Under the pieces are notes generated by a model. The model did no database searches, was not told the DNA's origin, and saw only the letters and a list, made by a program, of their open reading frames with translations. Shown piece after piece: positions 55,798-63,788 of a DNA stretch of 64,000 bases. The position numbers and the translations under genes are program-made. The first letter of the stretch is position 1. Each line of letters opens with the position of its first letter. This DNA is from Butyrivibrio sp. AE2015 (GTDB taxonomy: Bacteria; Bacillota; Clostridia; Lachnospirales; Lachnospiraceae): positions 1 to 64,000 of the forward strand of contig NZ_ATVR01000003.1 of assembly GCF_000420825.1 (NCBI RefSeq), in the 5' to 3' direction.

Positions 55798-56753
55798 GTC
55801 AAAACATGGATATGACACCGACCTATAAACTTAATAGTGCTGAGTTTCCTTCTCTGTATGTCAAAAGAGAAGACATGATCCCTTATTCTTTTGGTGGAAA
55901 TAAGGCGAGGAAGGCCATTGACTTTTTTCAGGATATAGATAAGGGCGACTATGACTATGTAGTAACTTATGGAAGCAGTCATTCGAACCACTGCAGAGTT
56001 GTGGCAAATATGGCCGCAGAGCGAGGTAAGAAGTGTGTTATCATCGGACCTTCCGAGGTCAGTGATGTGACTTACAACAGCCGAATGATGGAGCTGTTTG
56101 GTGCAGAGATAATAACAGTTCCGGTTGATAAGGTCAGCGGGACAATTGATGACAAACTCGATGAATTAAAGGCTGCAGGCCATAAGCCATATTTTATTAT
56201 GGGCGGAGGCCACGGCAATATCGGCACCTACGCTTATGTAAAATGTTATCAGGAAATAAAAGAGTTTGAGCGTGCAAATGGTATTTCTTTTGACTATATC
56301 TTCTTTGCTTCGGGCACAGGCACCACACATGCAGGCCTTGTATGCGGACAGCTCAAAAATGAGGACGACAAAAAGATCATAGGCATTAGTATAGCCAGAA
56401 AAAATCCTCGTGGAAGAGACGTTGTAATTGACAGTATTAGGGAATTTCTTAAAGAAGAACCAGGTACATACCTTGGAAAAGAAATTACTGAACAGGATAT
56501 TCAGGATAAGACCATTTTCCTGGATGATTATACAGGTGACGGATACGGCGAAGGAAATGCTGAGATCCAGAATGTGATTCAAAAATCACTTGTTATGTAT
56601 GGAATGCCGCTTGATAGCACATATACAGGCAAAGCATTCCTTGGAATGGAAAAATACATCAGGCATTATGATATAGCAGATAAAAATATCCTGTTTATAC
56701 ATACAGGCGGAACACCGTTGTTTTTTGATGATCTTGATAAAATACGGAGGTAG
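55794..56753 (+). CDS. Fold-type II PLP enzyme (D-cysteine desulfhydrase/ACC deaminase-like)
   Basis: 319 residues. VKREDMIPYSFGGNKARK contains the PLP lysine (Lys37) in the family GGNKxRK motif, and YGSSHSNHCRVVA matches the conserved SNH block. Relatives deaminate D-cysteine or ACC, or make unusual amino acids. Starts with GTG four bases before the PglC stop; an ATG at 55806 is possible. It sits next to the bacillosamine-type genes and beside an ATP-grasp gene, so supplying an amino acid for sugar decoration is inferred. Confidence 0.85.
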   Translation: MSQNMDMTPTYKLNSAEFPSLYVKREDMIPYSFGGNKARKAIDFFQDIDKGDYDYVVTYGSSHSNHCRVVANMAAERGKKCVIIGPSEVSDVTYNSRMMELFGAEIITVPVDKVSGTIDDKLDELKAAGHKPYFIMGGGHGNIGTYAYVKCYQEIKEFERANGISFDYIFFASGTGTTHAGLVCGQLKNEDDKKIIGISIARKNPRGRDVVIDSIREFLKEEPGTYLGKEITEQDIQDKTIFLDDYTGDGYGEGNAEIQNVIQKSLVMYGMPLDSTYTGKAFLGMEKYIRHYDIADKNILFIHTGGTPLFFDDLDKIRR

Positions 56754-56756
56754 AGC

Positions 56757-57746
56757 ATGAGTACCAATATTCTTGTTTTAAGTGCAGGCACCAGAAATAA
56801 GGTAGTACAGGCTTTCAAAAAGGAGCTTGCTAACAATGGTAAGGTCTTTGCAACAGACTGTTCAAACCTTGGCCCTGCTATATATGAAGCAGATGAAGCA
56901 ATCCTTGTTCCAAGAATCAAGGATCCCTTCTATATTGATGAGATTCTTGGAATCTGCAAAAGAAATAACATAGATGGGGTGTTTAGTCTTATAGATCCTG
57001 AGCTTTCTCTTATAGCAGAAAACGCAGACAGATTTACTGAAGCAGGCATTACACCTATTGTATCTTCATATGAGCTTTGCGAGACGAGCCTTGATAAATA
57101 TCGCATGTACGAGATGCTTGTTAAGCTGGGGATCCCTACAGCAAAATGTTATCTTTCAATAGAGGATTTTGAGACAGCGAAGGCAGCTGGCGAAGTAGAC
57201 TTCCCTGTTTTTGTAAAGCCCAGAAACGGTAGCGCTTCAATAAATATCAATGCTGTAGAATCCAAAGAGATGCTTGTAGCTCTTTTCCACGACTTTGATG
57301 ATCTTATTATTCAGGAGTACATGAGGGGCCAGGAGTACGGTGCTGATGTATACATTGACCTTATTTCCGGCAAGTGCACAGATATTTTCCTCAAGGAAAA
57401 GATCAAGATGAGAGCCGGCGAGACAGATAAATCCGTTTCAGTTAAAGATGAGAGACTCTTTAAGCAGATAGTTTCTTTTGTTGAGACTGTTGGCTACAGA
57501 GGAATGATTGACATCGACCTTTTCTATGACAATGCAACAGATGTCTGGTATCTGTCAGAAGTAAATCCTCGTTTTGGCGGTGGATACCCACATGCCTATG
57601 CATGCGGAGTCAACTTCCCAAGATGCATCATCAACAACTTAAAGGGTAAAGAAAATCCCGTTAACATCGGTGATTACCAGGAAGGCGTGTACATGATGAA
57701 GTACAACGAGCTCTGCATCCTTCCTGAGGACAAATTAGCAAAATAA
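56757..57746 (+). CDS. ATP-grasp ligase in the bacillosamine-type block
   Basis: 329 residues. An N-terminal Rossmann-like domain (ILVLSAGTRNKVVQAF) is followed by the ATP-grasp core: FPVFVKPRNGSASINI, QEYMRGQEYGADVY and the metal motif SEVNPRFGGGYPHAY, where Glu and Asn are intact. It resembles CarB-like ATP-grasp proteins of polysaccharide loci. GGAGG precedes the ATG, and the gene starts three bases after the PLP gene. Likely joins an amino or carboxylic acid to the 4-amino sugar made upstream; substrate unknown. Confidence 0.87.
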   Translation: MSTNILVLSAGTRNKVVQAFKKELANNGKVFATDCSNLGPAIYEADEAILVPRIKDPFYIDEILGICKRNNIDGVFSLIDPELSLIAENADRFTEAGITPIVSSYELCETSLDKYRMYEMLVKLGIPTAKCYLSIEDFETAKAAGEVDFPVFVKPRNGSASININAVESKEMLVALFHDFDDLIIQEYMRGQEYGADVYIDLISGKCTDIFLKEKIKMRAGETDKSVSVKDERLFKQIVSFVETVGYRGMIDIDLFYDNATDVWYLSEVNPRFGGGYPHAYACGVNFPRCIINNLKGKENPVNIGDYQEGVYMMKYNELCILPEDKLAK

Positions 57747-57763
57747 ATCATAAAGGTGACATT

Positions 57764-58855
57764 ATGCCAAAGGCGTTAATACTAGCAAACTCATCAAGTG
57801 GGCTCTATGATTTCAGAAATGAACTTCTTCTGGGACTTATGGATGAAGGATATGAAATAGTTATCAGCCTGCCTGATGATCTTAAGGTAAAAGAGCTGAC
57901 TGCAGAAGGCTGCAGAGTAGTTCATACTGACATCAACAGACGCGGAGTCAATCCTGTACAGGACTTGGCTCTTTTTGGCGCTTATAGAAAGCTTTTAAAA
58001 AGTGAGCGCCCGGATGTGGTTTTGACCTATACAATAAAGCCCAATATTTACGGCGGATTTGCCTGCAGACTTGCAAGAATCCCATATTTTTCGACTATAA
58101 CAGGTCTTGGAAGCACATTTGAGCGCGGAGGAATTTTGCTCAAAATGATAATCGCCATGTACAAGACTTCCTTAAAGGGGTGCAAATGCCTCTTTTTCCA
58201 GAATCAGAACAACAGGCAGATATTTGAAGACTGTGGCATACATGCCAAAAAGCATGTGACTGTAAATGGCTCAGGCGTTAATCTTGATAAACATAAATTT
58301 GAAGAATACCCCGGCCACAGCGATGACGTTACAAGATTTCTTTATATTGGAAGGATCATGAAGGAAAAGGGCTCGGAAGAGTATTTGTATGCAGCGAAAA
58401 AAATCCATGAGAAATATGGAGATAAAGTTTCTTTTTCTGCCATCGGTTACTTTGAGGACGAATTTGAAGACCAGGTAAAAGAAGCTGAGAAAAAAGGAAT
58501 CCTTAAGATGATACCATATCAAAAGGATATTCATCCTTATATTAAAGAAGCGGACGCAGTAGTTCACCCTTCTTACCATGAGGGCATGTCAAATGTTCTG
58601 ATGGAAGCAGCAGCCACAGGAAGACCGGTTATTGCTTCAGATATAAATGGATGCAAGGAAATCGTTGATAAAGACAGATCAGGAATTTTGGTTGAACCCA
58701 GAAACAGAGAGGCTCTTTTTGATGCAATCGATAGATTTATGCAGCTTGATGCCGATTCCAGGAAAGAAATGGGGCGCTTAGGCCGCAGCTGGGTTGAAAA
58801 TAATTTTGACAGGAAAAAGATAATAAAAGCGTACATAGATGAGATTACTGCTTAA
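57764..58855 (+). CDS. PglA-like GT4 glycosyltransferase
   Basis: 363 residues, GT-B fold. ILANSSSGLYDFRNELL and LTYTIKPNIYGGFACRL are features of the PglA/CapM type group that adds HexNAc to a bacillosamine-type lipid. The donor site has EX7E in EGMSNVLMEAA. AAGGTGAC precedes the ATG. It closes the bacillosamine-type block, and a promoter for the next unit follows the stop. Confidence 0.9.
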   Translation: MPKALILANSSSGLYDFRNELLLGLMDEGYEIVISLPDDLKVKELTAEGCRVVHTDINRRGVNPVQDLALFGAYRKLLKSERPDVVLTYTIKPNIYGGFACRLARIPYFSTITGLGSTFERGGILLKMIIAMYKTSLKGCKCLFFQNQNNRQIFEDCGIHAKKHVTVNGSGVNLDKHKFEEYPGHSDDVTRFLYIGRIMKEKGSEEYLYAAKKIHEKYGDKVSFSAIGYFEDEFEDQVKEAEKKGILKMIPYQKDIHPYIKEADAVVHPSYHEGMSNVLMEAAATGRPVIASDINGCKEIVDKDRSGILVEPRNREALFDAIDRFMQLDADSRKEMGRLGRSWVENNFDRKKIIKAYIDEITA

Positions 58856-58866
58856 TGAGGGGCGTT

Positions 58867-58894
58867 TTGCCATATTTGACAGCCGTAGTATAAT
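58867..58894 (+). promoter_or_regulatory. Promoter of the UDP-GalNAcA genes
   Basis: TTGCCA (58867-58872), 16 bases, then a perfect TATAAT (58889-58894). Transcription should start near 58901, leaving about 56 bases before the dehydrogenase ATG. GGAGGA lies correctly before that ATG. It lies in a 101-base gap just after the GT4 stop. Confidence 0.65.
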
Positions 58895-58956
58895 ACCTAT
58901 GTATGTTATTGATATTAAATTTAAATTGAAATATTTTTTAGTGTGGAGGATACACC

Positions 58957-60273
58957 ATGAGCTTATATGAGAAGCTCCTTTCTGGAGAGGAAAAGTTATC
59001 ACTTGTAGGACTTGGATATGTAGGAATGCCTATAGCAGTGGCCTACGCCAAAAAAATCAAGGTTGTAGGATACGATTTCAACGCTGCTAAGGTTGATCTT
59101 TATAAAAAGGGAATTGACCCAACAAGAGAAGTTGGAGACGCAGCTATTAAAGAGACTTCTGTAGAATTTACAGCAGATCCTGAGAAACTTAAGGAATGTA
59201 AATTCCACGTTGTTGCAGTTCCAACACCTGTTAACGACGATCATACACCTGATCTTTCACCTGTAGAGGGAGCTAGCCGTACACTTGGTAAGTACCTCAC
59301 AAAGGGTTCTATCGTAGTTTATGAGTCAACTGTATATCCGGGAGTAACAGAGGATATCTGTGTTCCTATTCTTGAAAAAGAGTCTGGACTTAAGTGCGGA
59401 GTAGACTTTAAGGTTGGCTATTCACCTGAGCGTATCAACCCTGGTGACAAGGTTCACAGACTTGATACTATTACAAAGATTGTTTCAGGTATGGATGAAG
59501 AGACTCTTGAGGAGATTGCAAACGTATACAGCCTCGTTGCACTTGCAGGCGTATATAAGGCTCAGTCAATCAAGGTTGCTGAGGCTGCAAAGGTTATCGA
59601 GAACTCACAGCGTGATATCAACATCGCTTTCATGAACGAGCTTTCAATGATCTTCCACAAGATGGATATCGATACAAAGAGCGTACTTGAAGCAGCAGGC
59701 ACAAAGTGGAACTTCCTTAACTTCAGACCGGGTCTTGTAGGTGGTCACTGTATAGGTGTTGACCCTTACTACCTAACATACAAGGCTGAGGAACTTGGTT
59801 ACCACTCACAGATCATCCTTTCAGGAAGACGTATCAACGATGATATGGGTAAGTATATCGCAGAGTCAGCTGTGAAGAGACTTATCGCTAACGATATCGC
59901 TGTTAAGAATGCAAAGGTTGCAATCCTTGGCTTCACATTCAAGGAGAACTGCCCTGATACAAGAAATACAAAGGTAATCGACATATACAACGAGCTTTTA
60001 GAGTATGGCATCACACCTGTAGTTGTTGACCCAGAAGCTGATTCAGATGAAGCTAAGAGACTTTACGGCATTGAATTCGATACTCTTGATGCGGTAAAAG
60101 ACATGGATGCTGTTATCGTAGCTGTAGCTCACAAGGAGTTTGAGAACTACAAACCAGCAGACATTGTTAAGTTCTTTAATCCTGCCCATGCCACAAAGGT
60201 ATTTATGGACCTCAAGGGCATTTATGACATGAACGACTACAAGGCACCTGAGTTTGATTATTGGAGGCTGTAA
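58957..60273 (+). CDS. UDP-N-acetylhexosamine 6-dehydrogenase (TviB-like)
   Basis: 438 residues. The NAD site is LVGLGYVGMPIAVAYA, the catalytic Cys is in GGHCIGVDPYYL, and the C-terminal domain has FKENCPDTRNTKV. The family oxidises UDP-GlcNAc to UDP-GlcNAcA (TviB/WbpO type). With the following TviC-like epimerase this gives UDP-GalNAcA. It has its own promoter and a strong GGAGGA. The stop is followed at once by the third copy of the 15-base motif and two hairpins. Confidence 0.93.
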   Translation: MSLYEKLLSGEEKLSLVGLGYVGMPIAVAYAKKIKVVGYDFNAAKVDLYKKGIDPTREVGDAAIKETSVEFTADPEKLKECKFHVVAVPTPVNDDHTPDLSPVEGASRTLGKYLTKGSIVVYESTVYPGVTEDICVPILEKESGLKCGVDFKVGYSPERINPGDKVHRLDTITKIVSGMDEETLEEIANVYSLVALAGVYKAQSIKVAEAAKVIENSQRDINIAFMNELSMIFHKMDIDTKSVLEAAGTKWNFLNFRPGLVGGHCIGVDPYYLTYKAEELGYHSQIILSGRRINDDMGKYIAESAVKRLIANDIAVKNAKVAILGFTFKENCPDTRNTKVIDIYNELLEYGITPVVVDPEADSDEAKRLYGIEFDTLDAVKDMDAVIVAVAHKEFENYKPADIVKFFNPAHATKVFMDLKGIYDMNDYKAPEFDYWRL

Positions 60274-60304
60274 GCACTTAGCGAGGTTGTTTCGAGCTTA
60301 GTGC
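60273..60304 (+). repeat. 15-base motif copy 3 within a hairpin
   Basis: AGCACTTAGCGAGGT (60273-60287) overlaps the stop by one base. Its GCACTTAGC (60274-60282) pairs with GCTTAGTGC (60296-60304), one mismatch in nine. Here the motif is 115 bases before the next ATG, so it is not acting as a ribosome binding site. Confidence 0.55.
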
Positions 60305-60310
60305 GCGCGT

Positions 60311-60339
60311 GTTCCGGCGAGCGAACGCGAGAGCGGAAC
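60311..60339 (+). repeat. GC-rich hairpin with GAGCGAA/GCGA loop, copy A
   Basis: GTTCCG (60311-60316) pairs with CGGAAC (60334-60339). The loop contains GAGCGAA (60319-60325), one base, and GCGA (60327-60330). The same loop core lies in the hairpin at 61504 with an unrelated stem. The region is much more G+C-rich than its neighbours. No U-tract follows directly, so it does not look like a standard terminator. Confidence 0.55.
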
Positions 60340-60402
60340 TTCCTTATTTTTACAGGACGGTTTTGAAATACTAGATTTATTTAGATATATAAGGAGTTGT
60401 AC

Positions 60403-61377
60403 ATGAGTTATAAAGAGTTGAAATTCCCGGAGAATTCAGTGTTCCTCGTTACTGGTGGAGCTGGTTTCATCGGATCAAATATTTGTGAAGCACTTTTAAA
60501 TATGGGTTATACAGTTAGATGTATGGATAACCTTTCAACTGGACATATTGAGAATATCCAGCCTTTTATGGGAAATCCTAAGTTTACGTTCATCGAGAAG
60601 GATATAAGAGACCTTGATGCATGTATGGAAGCTACAAAGGGCGTTGATTATGTTCTCAATGAGGCTGCCTGGGGATCAGTTCCCAGAAGTATTGAGATGC
60701 CTCTTTTGTATGAGGAGATCAATATCAGAGGAACACTTAACATGATGGAAGCTTCAAGACAGAACGGAGTTAAGAAGTTCGTCTATGCTTCAAGCTCATC
60801 AGTTTACGGTGATTCTACAACACTTCCTAAGAAGGAAGGGCAGGAAGGAAACGTTCTTTCTCCTTATGCTCTTACAAAGAAGACAGATGAAGAGTACGGT
60901 AAGCTTTACAAAAAGCTTTATGGCCTTGATACATATGGCCTCCGCTATTTCAACGTATTTGGAAGAAGACAGGATCCTAACGGCGCTTATGCAGCTGTTA
61001 TTCCTAAGTTCCTTCGTCAGCTCATGAATGGTGAGACACCAACTATCAACGGCGACGGCAAACAGTCCCGTGATTTCACATATGTAGATAACGTTATTGA
61101 AGGAAATTTACGTGCTTGTCTTGCTTCTTCAGAGGCAGCAGGCGAAGCTTACAATATCGGTGCAGGCGGAAGAGAGTTCCTTATTGATGTTTATCATCAT
61201 CTTACAGAAGCACTTGGCATGGATGTAGAGCCAATATTTGGACCTCCACGCGCAGGCGATATCAGAGATTCCAATGCTGATATTTCAAAGGCAAGAAAGA
61301 ACCTTGGATACGATCCTTCCTATGATTTCCAGGCAGGAATCAAGCTCGCTATCGACTGGTATAAAGAAAACCTATAA
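60403..61377 (+). CDS. UDP-GlcNAc/GlcNAcA C4-epimerase (TviC/WbpP-like)
   Basis: 324 residues, extended SDR. LVTGGAGFIGSNICEALL binds NAD; SSSSVYGD and YALTKKTDEE give the Ser and Tyr-x3-Lys catalytic set; FGRRQDPNGAYAAVIP is a WbpP/TviC-type block. It likely epimerises UDP-GlcNAcA to UDP-GalNAcA. AAGGAG at 60391-60396 supports the ATG at 60403 over an in-frame TTG two codons upstream. Hairpin-rich spacers lie on both sides of the gene. Confidence 0.93.
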   Translation: MSYKELKFPENSVFLVTGGAGFIGSNICEALLNMGYTVRCMDNLSTGHIENIQPFMGNPKFTFIEKDIRDLDACMEATKGVDYVLNEAAWGSVPRSIEMPLLYEEINIRGTLNMMEASRQNGVKKFVYASSSSVYGDSTTLPKKEGQEGNVLSPYALTKKTDEEYGKLYKKLYGLDTYGLRYFNVFGRRQDPNGAYAAVIPKFLRQLMNGETPTINGDGKQSRDFTYVDNVIEGNLRACLASSEAAGEAYNIGAGGREFLIDVYHHLTEALGMDVEPIFGPPRAGDIRDSNADISKARKNLGYDPSYDFQAGIKLAIDWYKENL

Positions 61378-61387
61378 GATATAGGGA

Positions 61388-61438
61388 TTCAAAGTCATGA
61401 GAATTTCATGCTTGCATGATAATTCACATGACCTTGAA
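61388..61438 (+). repeat. Long near-perfect inverted repeat
   Basis: The left arm from 61388 and the right arm to 61438 pair over about 23 bases with few interruptions (TTCAA.GTCATG.GAATT.CATGC against its complement), with a tiny centre at 61412-61413. It starts ten bases after the epimerase stop and has no U-tract. Confidence 0.65.
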
Positions 61439-61462
61439 GACCGAACGAAGATGAGGAAAAAA

Positions 61463-61485
61463 GATATGCGAAGAATGAGCATATC
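61463..61485 (+). repeat. Hairpin GATATGC/GCATATC
   Basis: A perfect 7-base stem (61463-61469 with 61479-61485) around a 9-base loop, in the same spacer as two other hairpins. Confidence 0.5.
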
Positions 61486-61503
61486 GATTTCCGAATATTC
61501 GTA

Positions 61504-61531
61504 GCATGACGAGAGCGAAGCGAAGTCATGC
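61504..61531 (+). repeat. Hairpin with GAGCGAA/GCGA loop, copy B
   Basis: GCATGAC (61504-61510) pairs perfectly with GTCATGC (61525-61531). The loop has GAGCGAA (61513-61519) directly followed by GCGA (61520-61523), as in copy A at 60311. The stem sequence repeats the GTCATG/CATGAC seen at 61394-61399 and 61427-61432, so alternative pairings are possible. Confidence 0.6.
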
Positions 61532-61556
61532 GTATATCTTACACACGAGGATAACC

Positions 61557-62300
61557 ATGAAGATAACAATCCGAATTGACGATATTGCTCCGGAAATTGA
61601 TTGGAGAAACTTTAATAGATTCAAGGCTATCCTGGATCAACATGGGATCAAGCCACTTATTGGAGTCATTCCAGATAATAAGGACAGTAAGTTAAAGATA
61701 TCAGATGCTCCCAAAGGTTTTTGGGAATACATAAAAAAGCTTCAGGATGAAGGCTGGATTGTTTCCATGCACGGATGCAATCATTTATATACCACTGTTA
61801 ATGGCGGATTATTTCCTCTTAACAAAAAGTCTGAGTTTGCCGGTTATGACTATGAAACTCAGCTTGATAAAATACAAAATGGTAAAGAAATATTGGAAAG
61901 CCATGGAATAAAGACAGACATTTTCATGGCTCCTTCACATTCCTATGATCGCGTTACTTTAAAAGCACTGAAGGCCAGTGGCTTTACTACTATAACAGAT
62001 GGCTTTGGGGATAGACCATATAAAAGGTGTGGACTTATTTTTTATCCAATATCTCTTCAGAAATCAAAAAGTGTTGCGTCAACTAAAGATGGCATTACAA
62101 CTTTTGTCTATCACCCCAATACTATGGATGAAAAAGATTTCGAAAGATTTGAAAAGCTTTTTGATAAGGCCCAGGTTGTTTCCTATTCCGAATATTCAAA
62201 GTATAATGTAAGAAGTCGGAGTTTTATTGGAAATATATATGAATATGCACTGGCAAAAGGCAAATATTTAGCCGTTCGTATCAAAAGTTCTATGATGTAA
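61557..62300 (+). CDS. DUF2334 polysaccharide-deacetylase-like protein
   Basis: 247 residues, no signal peptide. TIRIDDIAPEIDW supplies the double Asp and VSMHGCNHLYT the His pair expected for metal binding in the NodB-like fold; APSHSYD and FVYHPNTMD give later blocks. It may deacetylate a sugar nucleotide or lipid-linked amino sugar in the cytoplasm, for example one with GalNAcA, but no substrate can be read from sequence. A longer frame starts inside the hairpin at 61504; CGAGGA five bases before the ATG at 61557 fixes the start. Confidence 0.85.
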   Translation: MKITIRIDDIAPEIDWRNFNRFKAILDQHGIKPLIGVIPDNKDSKLKISDAPKGFWEYIKKLQDEGWIVSMHGCNHLYTTVNGGLFPLNKKSEFAGYDYETQLDKIQNGKEILESHGIKTDIFMAPSHSYDRVTLKALKASGFTTITDGFGDRPYKRCGLIFYPISLQKSKSVASTKDGITTFVYHPNTMDEKDFERFEKLFDKAQVVSYSEYSKYNVRSRSFIGNIYEYALAKGKYLAVRIKSSMM

Positions 62301-62342
62301 AGTGCAGGTGCATTTGAACTTATAGTATCAGGGAGAAATGAT

Positions 62343-63788
62343 ATGGAAGAAGGATATGGACAGATAAGGGTGCTTCATGTTCTTGGGGGACTTGGAGTAG
62401 GCGGCGCAGAATGCCGTATTATTGATTTGTATCGAAACATGGATAGAGACAAGATTCAGTTTGATTTTCTTGTACACTATTCTCCAGAAAAAACAGGTAA
62501 AAAGAGTCCGACTTCAGATGAACTCATGGCAGTTCGCGAGCCGGACTATTTTGATTCTAGTGTAAAAAAGCTGGGAGGCAGAATTTTCTGTCTTCCTAAA
62601 TTTGTTGGAACAAACCTTGTAGAGTATAAAAAGGCTATAAAGCAGTTTTTTAAAGAACATCCCAATGAATGGAAAGTTGTGCAGGGACATATGACAAGCA
62701 CTGCAGCAATCTACCTTCCAATAGCTAAAAAGGCCGGAGTTCCTATTTGTATAGCTCATGCAAGAAGTGCCGGAGTTGACCAGGGTGTAAAAGGTCTTGC
62801 CACAAGAGTACTAAGGAAACCTCTCCATAAAGAAGGGATAGCGGACTATAGCTTTGCATGCTCCAGAGAAGCGGGTGTTTCTGTATTCGGACAGGATATG
62901 GTTGATGCCGGCAATGTTCGTGTAATACCAAATGCCATTGATATTAAGCGTTTTGCGTATAATGAACAGGTAAGAGAAAATATAAGAGATGAACTGAACG
63001 TTTCCAATGCCCTTGTAATAGGCCATGTAGGAAGCTTTAGATATGCCAAGAACCACGAGTTCTTGTTGGAGGTTTTTGCGCAGCTCTGCAGATTCCTCGA
63101 CAATGATGAAAATAACCAGTACAGCATGCTCCATGGTATGAGAATAAGACTCCTTATGCTTGGAAAAGGCCCTCTTATGGATGAAATGAAGAATAGGGCT
63201 GAGAAGCTCCACATCTATGACAGATGCATATTTGCAGGGAACAAGAGCAATGCCAGTGAGTACTATCAGGCAATGGACTATTTCTGTTTCCCATCCAGAT
63301 ATGAGGGACTTCCCGGAAGTGTTATTGAGGCCCAGGCAGCAGGTCTTCAGTGCCTTGTGTCTGACGCAGTAACACCTGAAGTTAACGTTACTGAACTTGT
63401 TTCCATGATGAGCATAAATTCAGAAGCCAAAGACTGGGCAAGGAAAATCCTCGATGACTTGCTTCTTAGAGAGAATTATCAGAGCGACCCTCTTATGGAG
63501 GAAATCAAACTCAACCAGACTCTTACAGCAATAGCTGGAGAGCGCAGAGAGAGCGTATTTGAGTCCGATGATATGCCTGATCTTGATGCTCTTGATAAGG
63601 GCACTGGCTTTGAAAAGCTCAATGCTCCATCTGAGAAAAAGACAAAGCGCAATAATATAAATGAGTTTTCAATCGGAGACAGAGACAAATCTTCAGATTA
63701 TATTTTGAGTAAGCTTCGTCATGCGGGATTCGATGTGAAGAATCAGGCCAAGATGATGACTTACTTTTACGAGAGAGGACATTTTTAA
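62343..63788 (+). CDS. GT4 family glycosyltransferase with charged C-terminal extension
   Basis: 481 residues. GT-B fold: VLHVLGGLGVGGAECRI at the start, IGHVGSFRYAKNHEF between domains, and EX7E in EGLPGSVIEAQ. After the catalytic core (about 1-390) comes an unusual polar tail of about 90 residues with ESDDMPDLDALDKG and a final helix. GGGAGA precedes the ATG. The stop overlaps the ATG of the next gene (TAATG). Confidence 0.9.
   Translation: MEEGYGQIRVLHVLGGLGVGGAECRIIDLYRNMDRDKIQFDFLVHYSPEKTGKKSPTSDELMAVREPDYFDSSVKKLGGRIFCLPKFVGTNLVEYKKAIKQFFKEHPNEWKVVQGHMTSTAAIYLPIAKKAGVPICIAHARSAGVDQGVKGLATRVLRKPLHKEGIADYSFACSREAGVSVFGQDMVDAGNVRVIPNAIDIKRFAYNEQVRENIRDELNVSNALVIGHVGSFRYAKNHEFLLEVFAQLCRFLDNDENNQYSMLHGMRIRLLMLGKGPLMDEMKNRAEKLHIYDRCIFAGNKSNASEYYQAMDYFCFPSRYEGLPGSVIEAQAAGLQCLVSDAVTPEVNVTELVSMMSINSEAKDWARKILDDLLLRENYQSDPLMEEIKLNQTLTAIAGERRESVFESDDMPDLDALDKGTGFEKLNAPSEKKTKRNNINEFSIGDRDKSSDYILSKLRHAGFDVKNQAKMMTYFYERGHF

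Noticed and set aside
60274-60339. Hairpins after the TviB-like gene considered as terminators
   Set aside because: No T-run follows either stem closely. A T-rich stretch at 60343-60351 is interrupted and offset from the stem.
60363-60391. Promoter-like TTGAAA–17–TATATA before the TviC-like gene
   Set aside because: The spacing is ideal, but transcription would start after the AAGGAG at 60391-60396, removing the ribosome binding site. The gene is more likely read from the promoter at 58867.
60274-61531. Clustered hairpins considered as a CRISPR array
   Set aside because: There are no regularly spaced identical repeats with unique spacers, and no cas genes.
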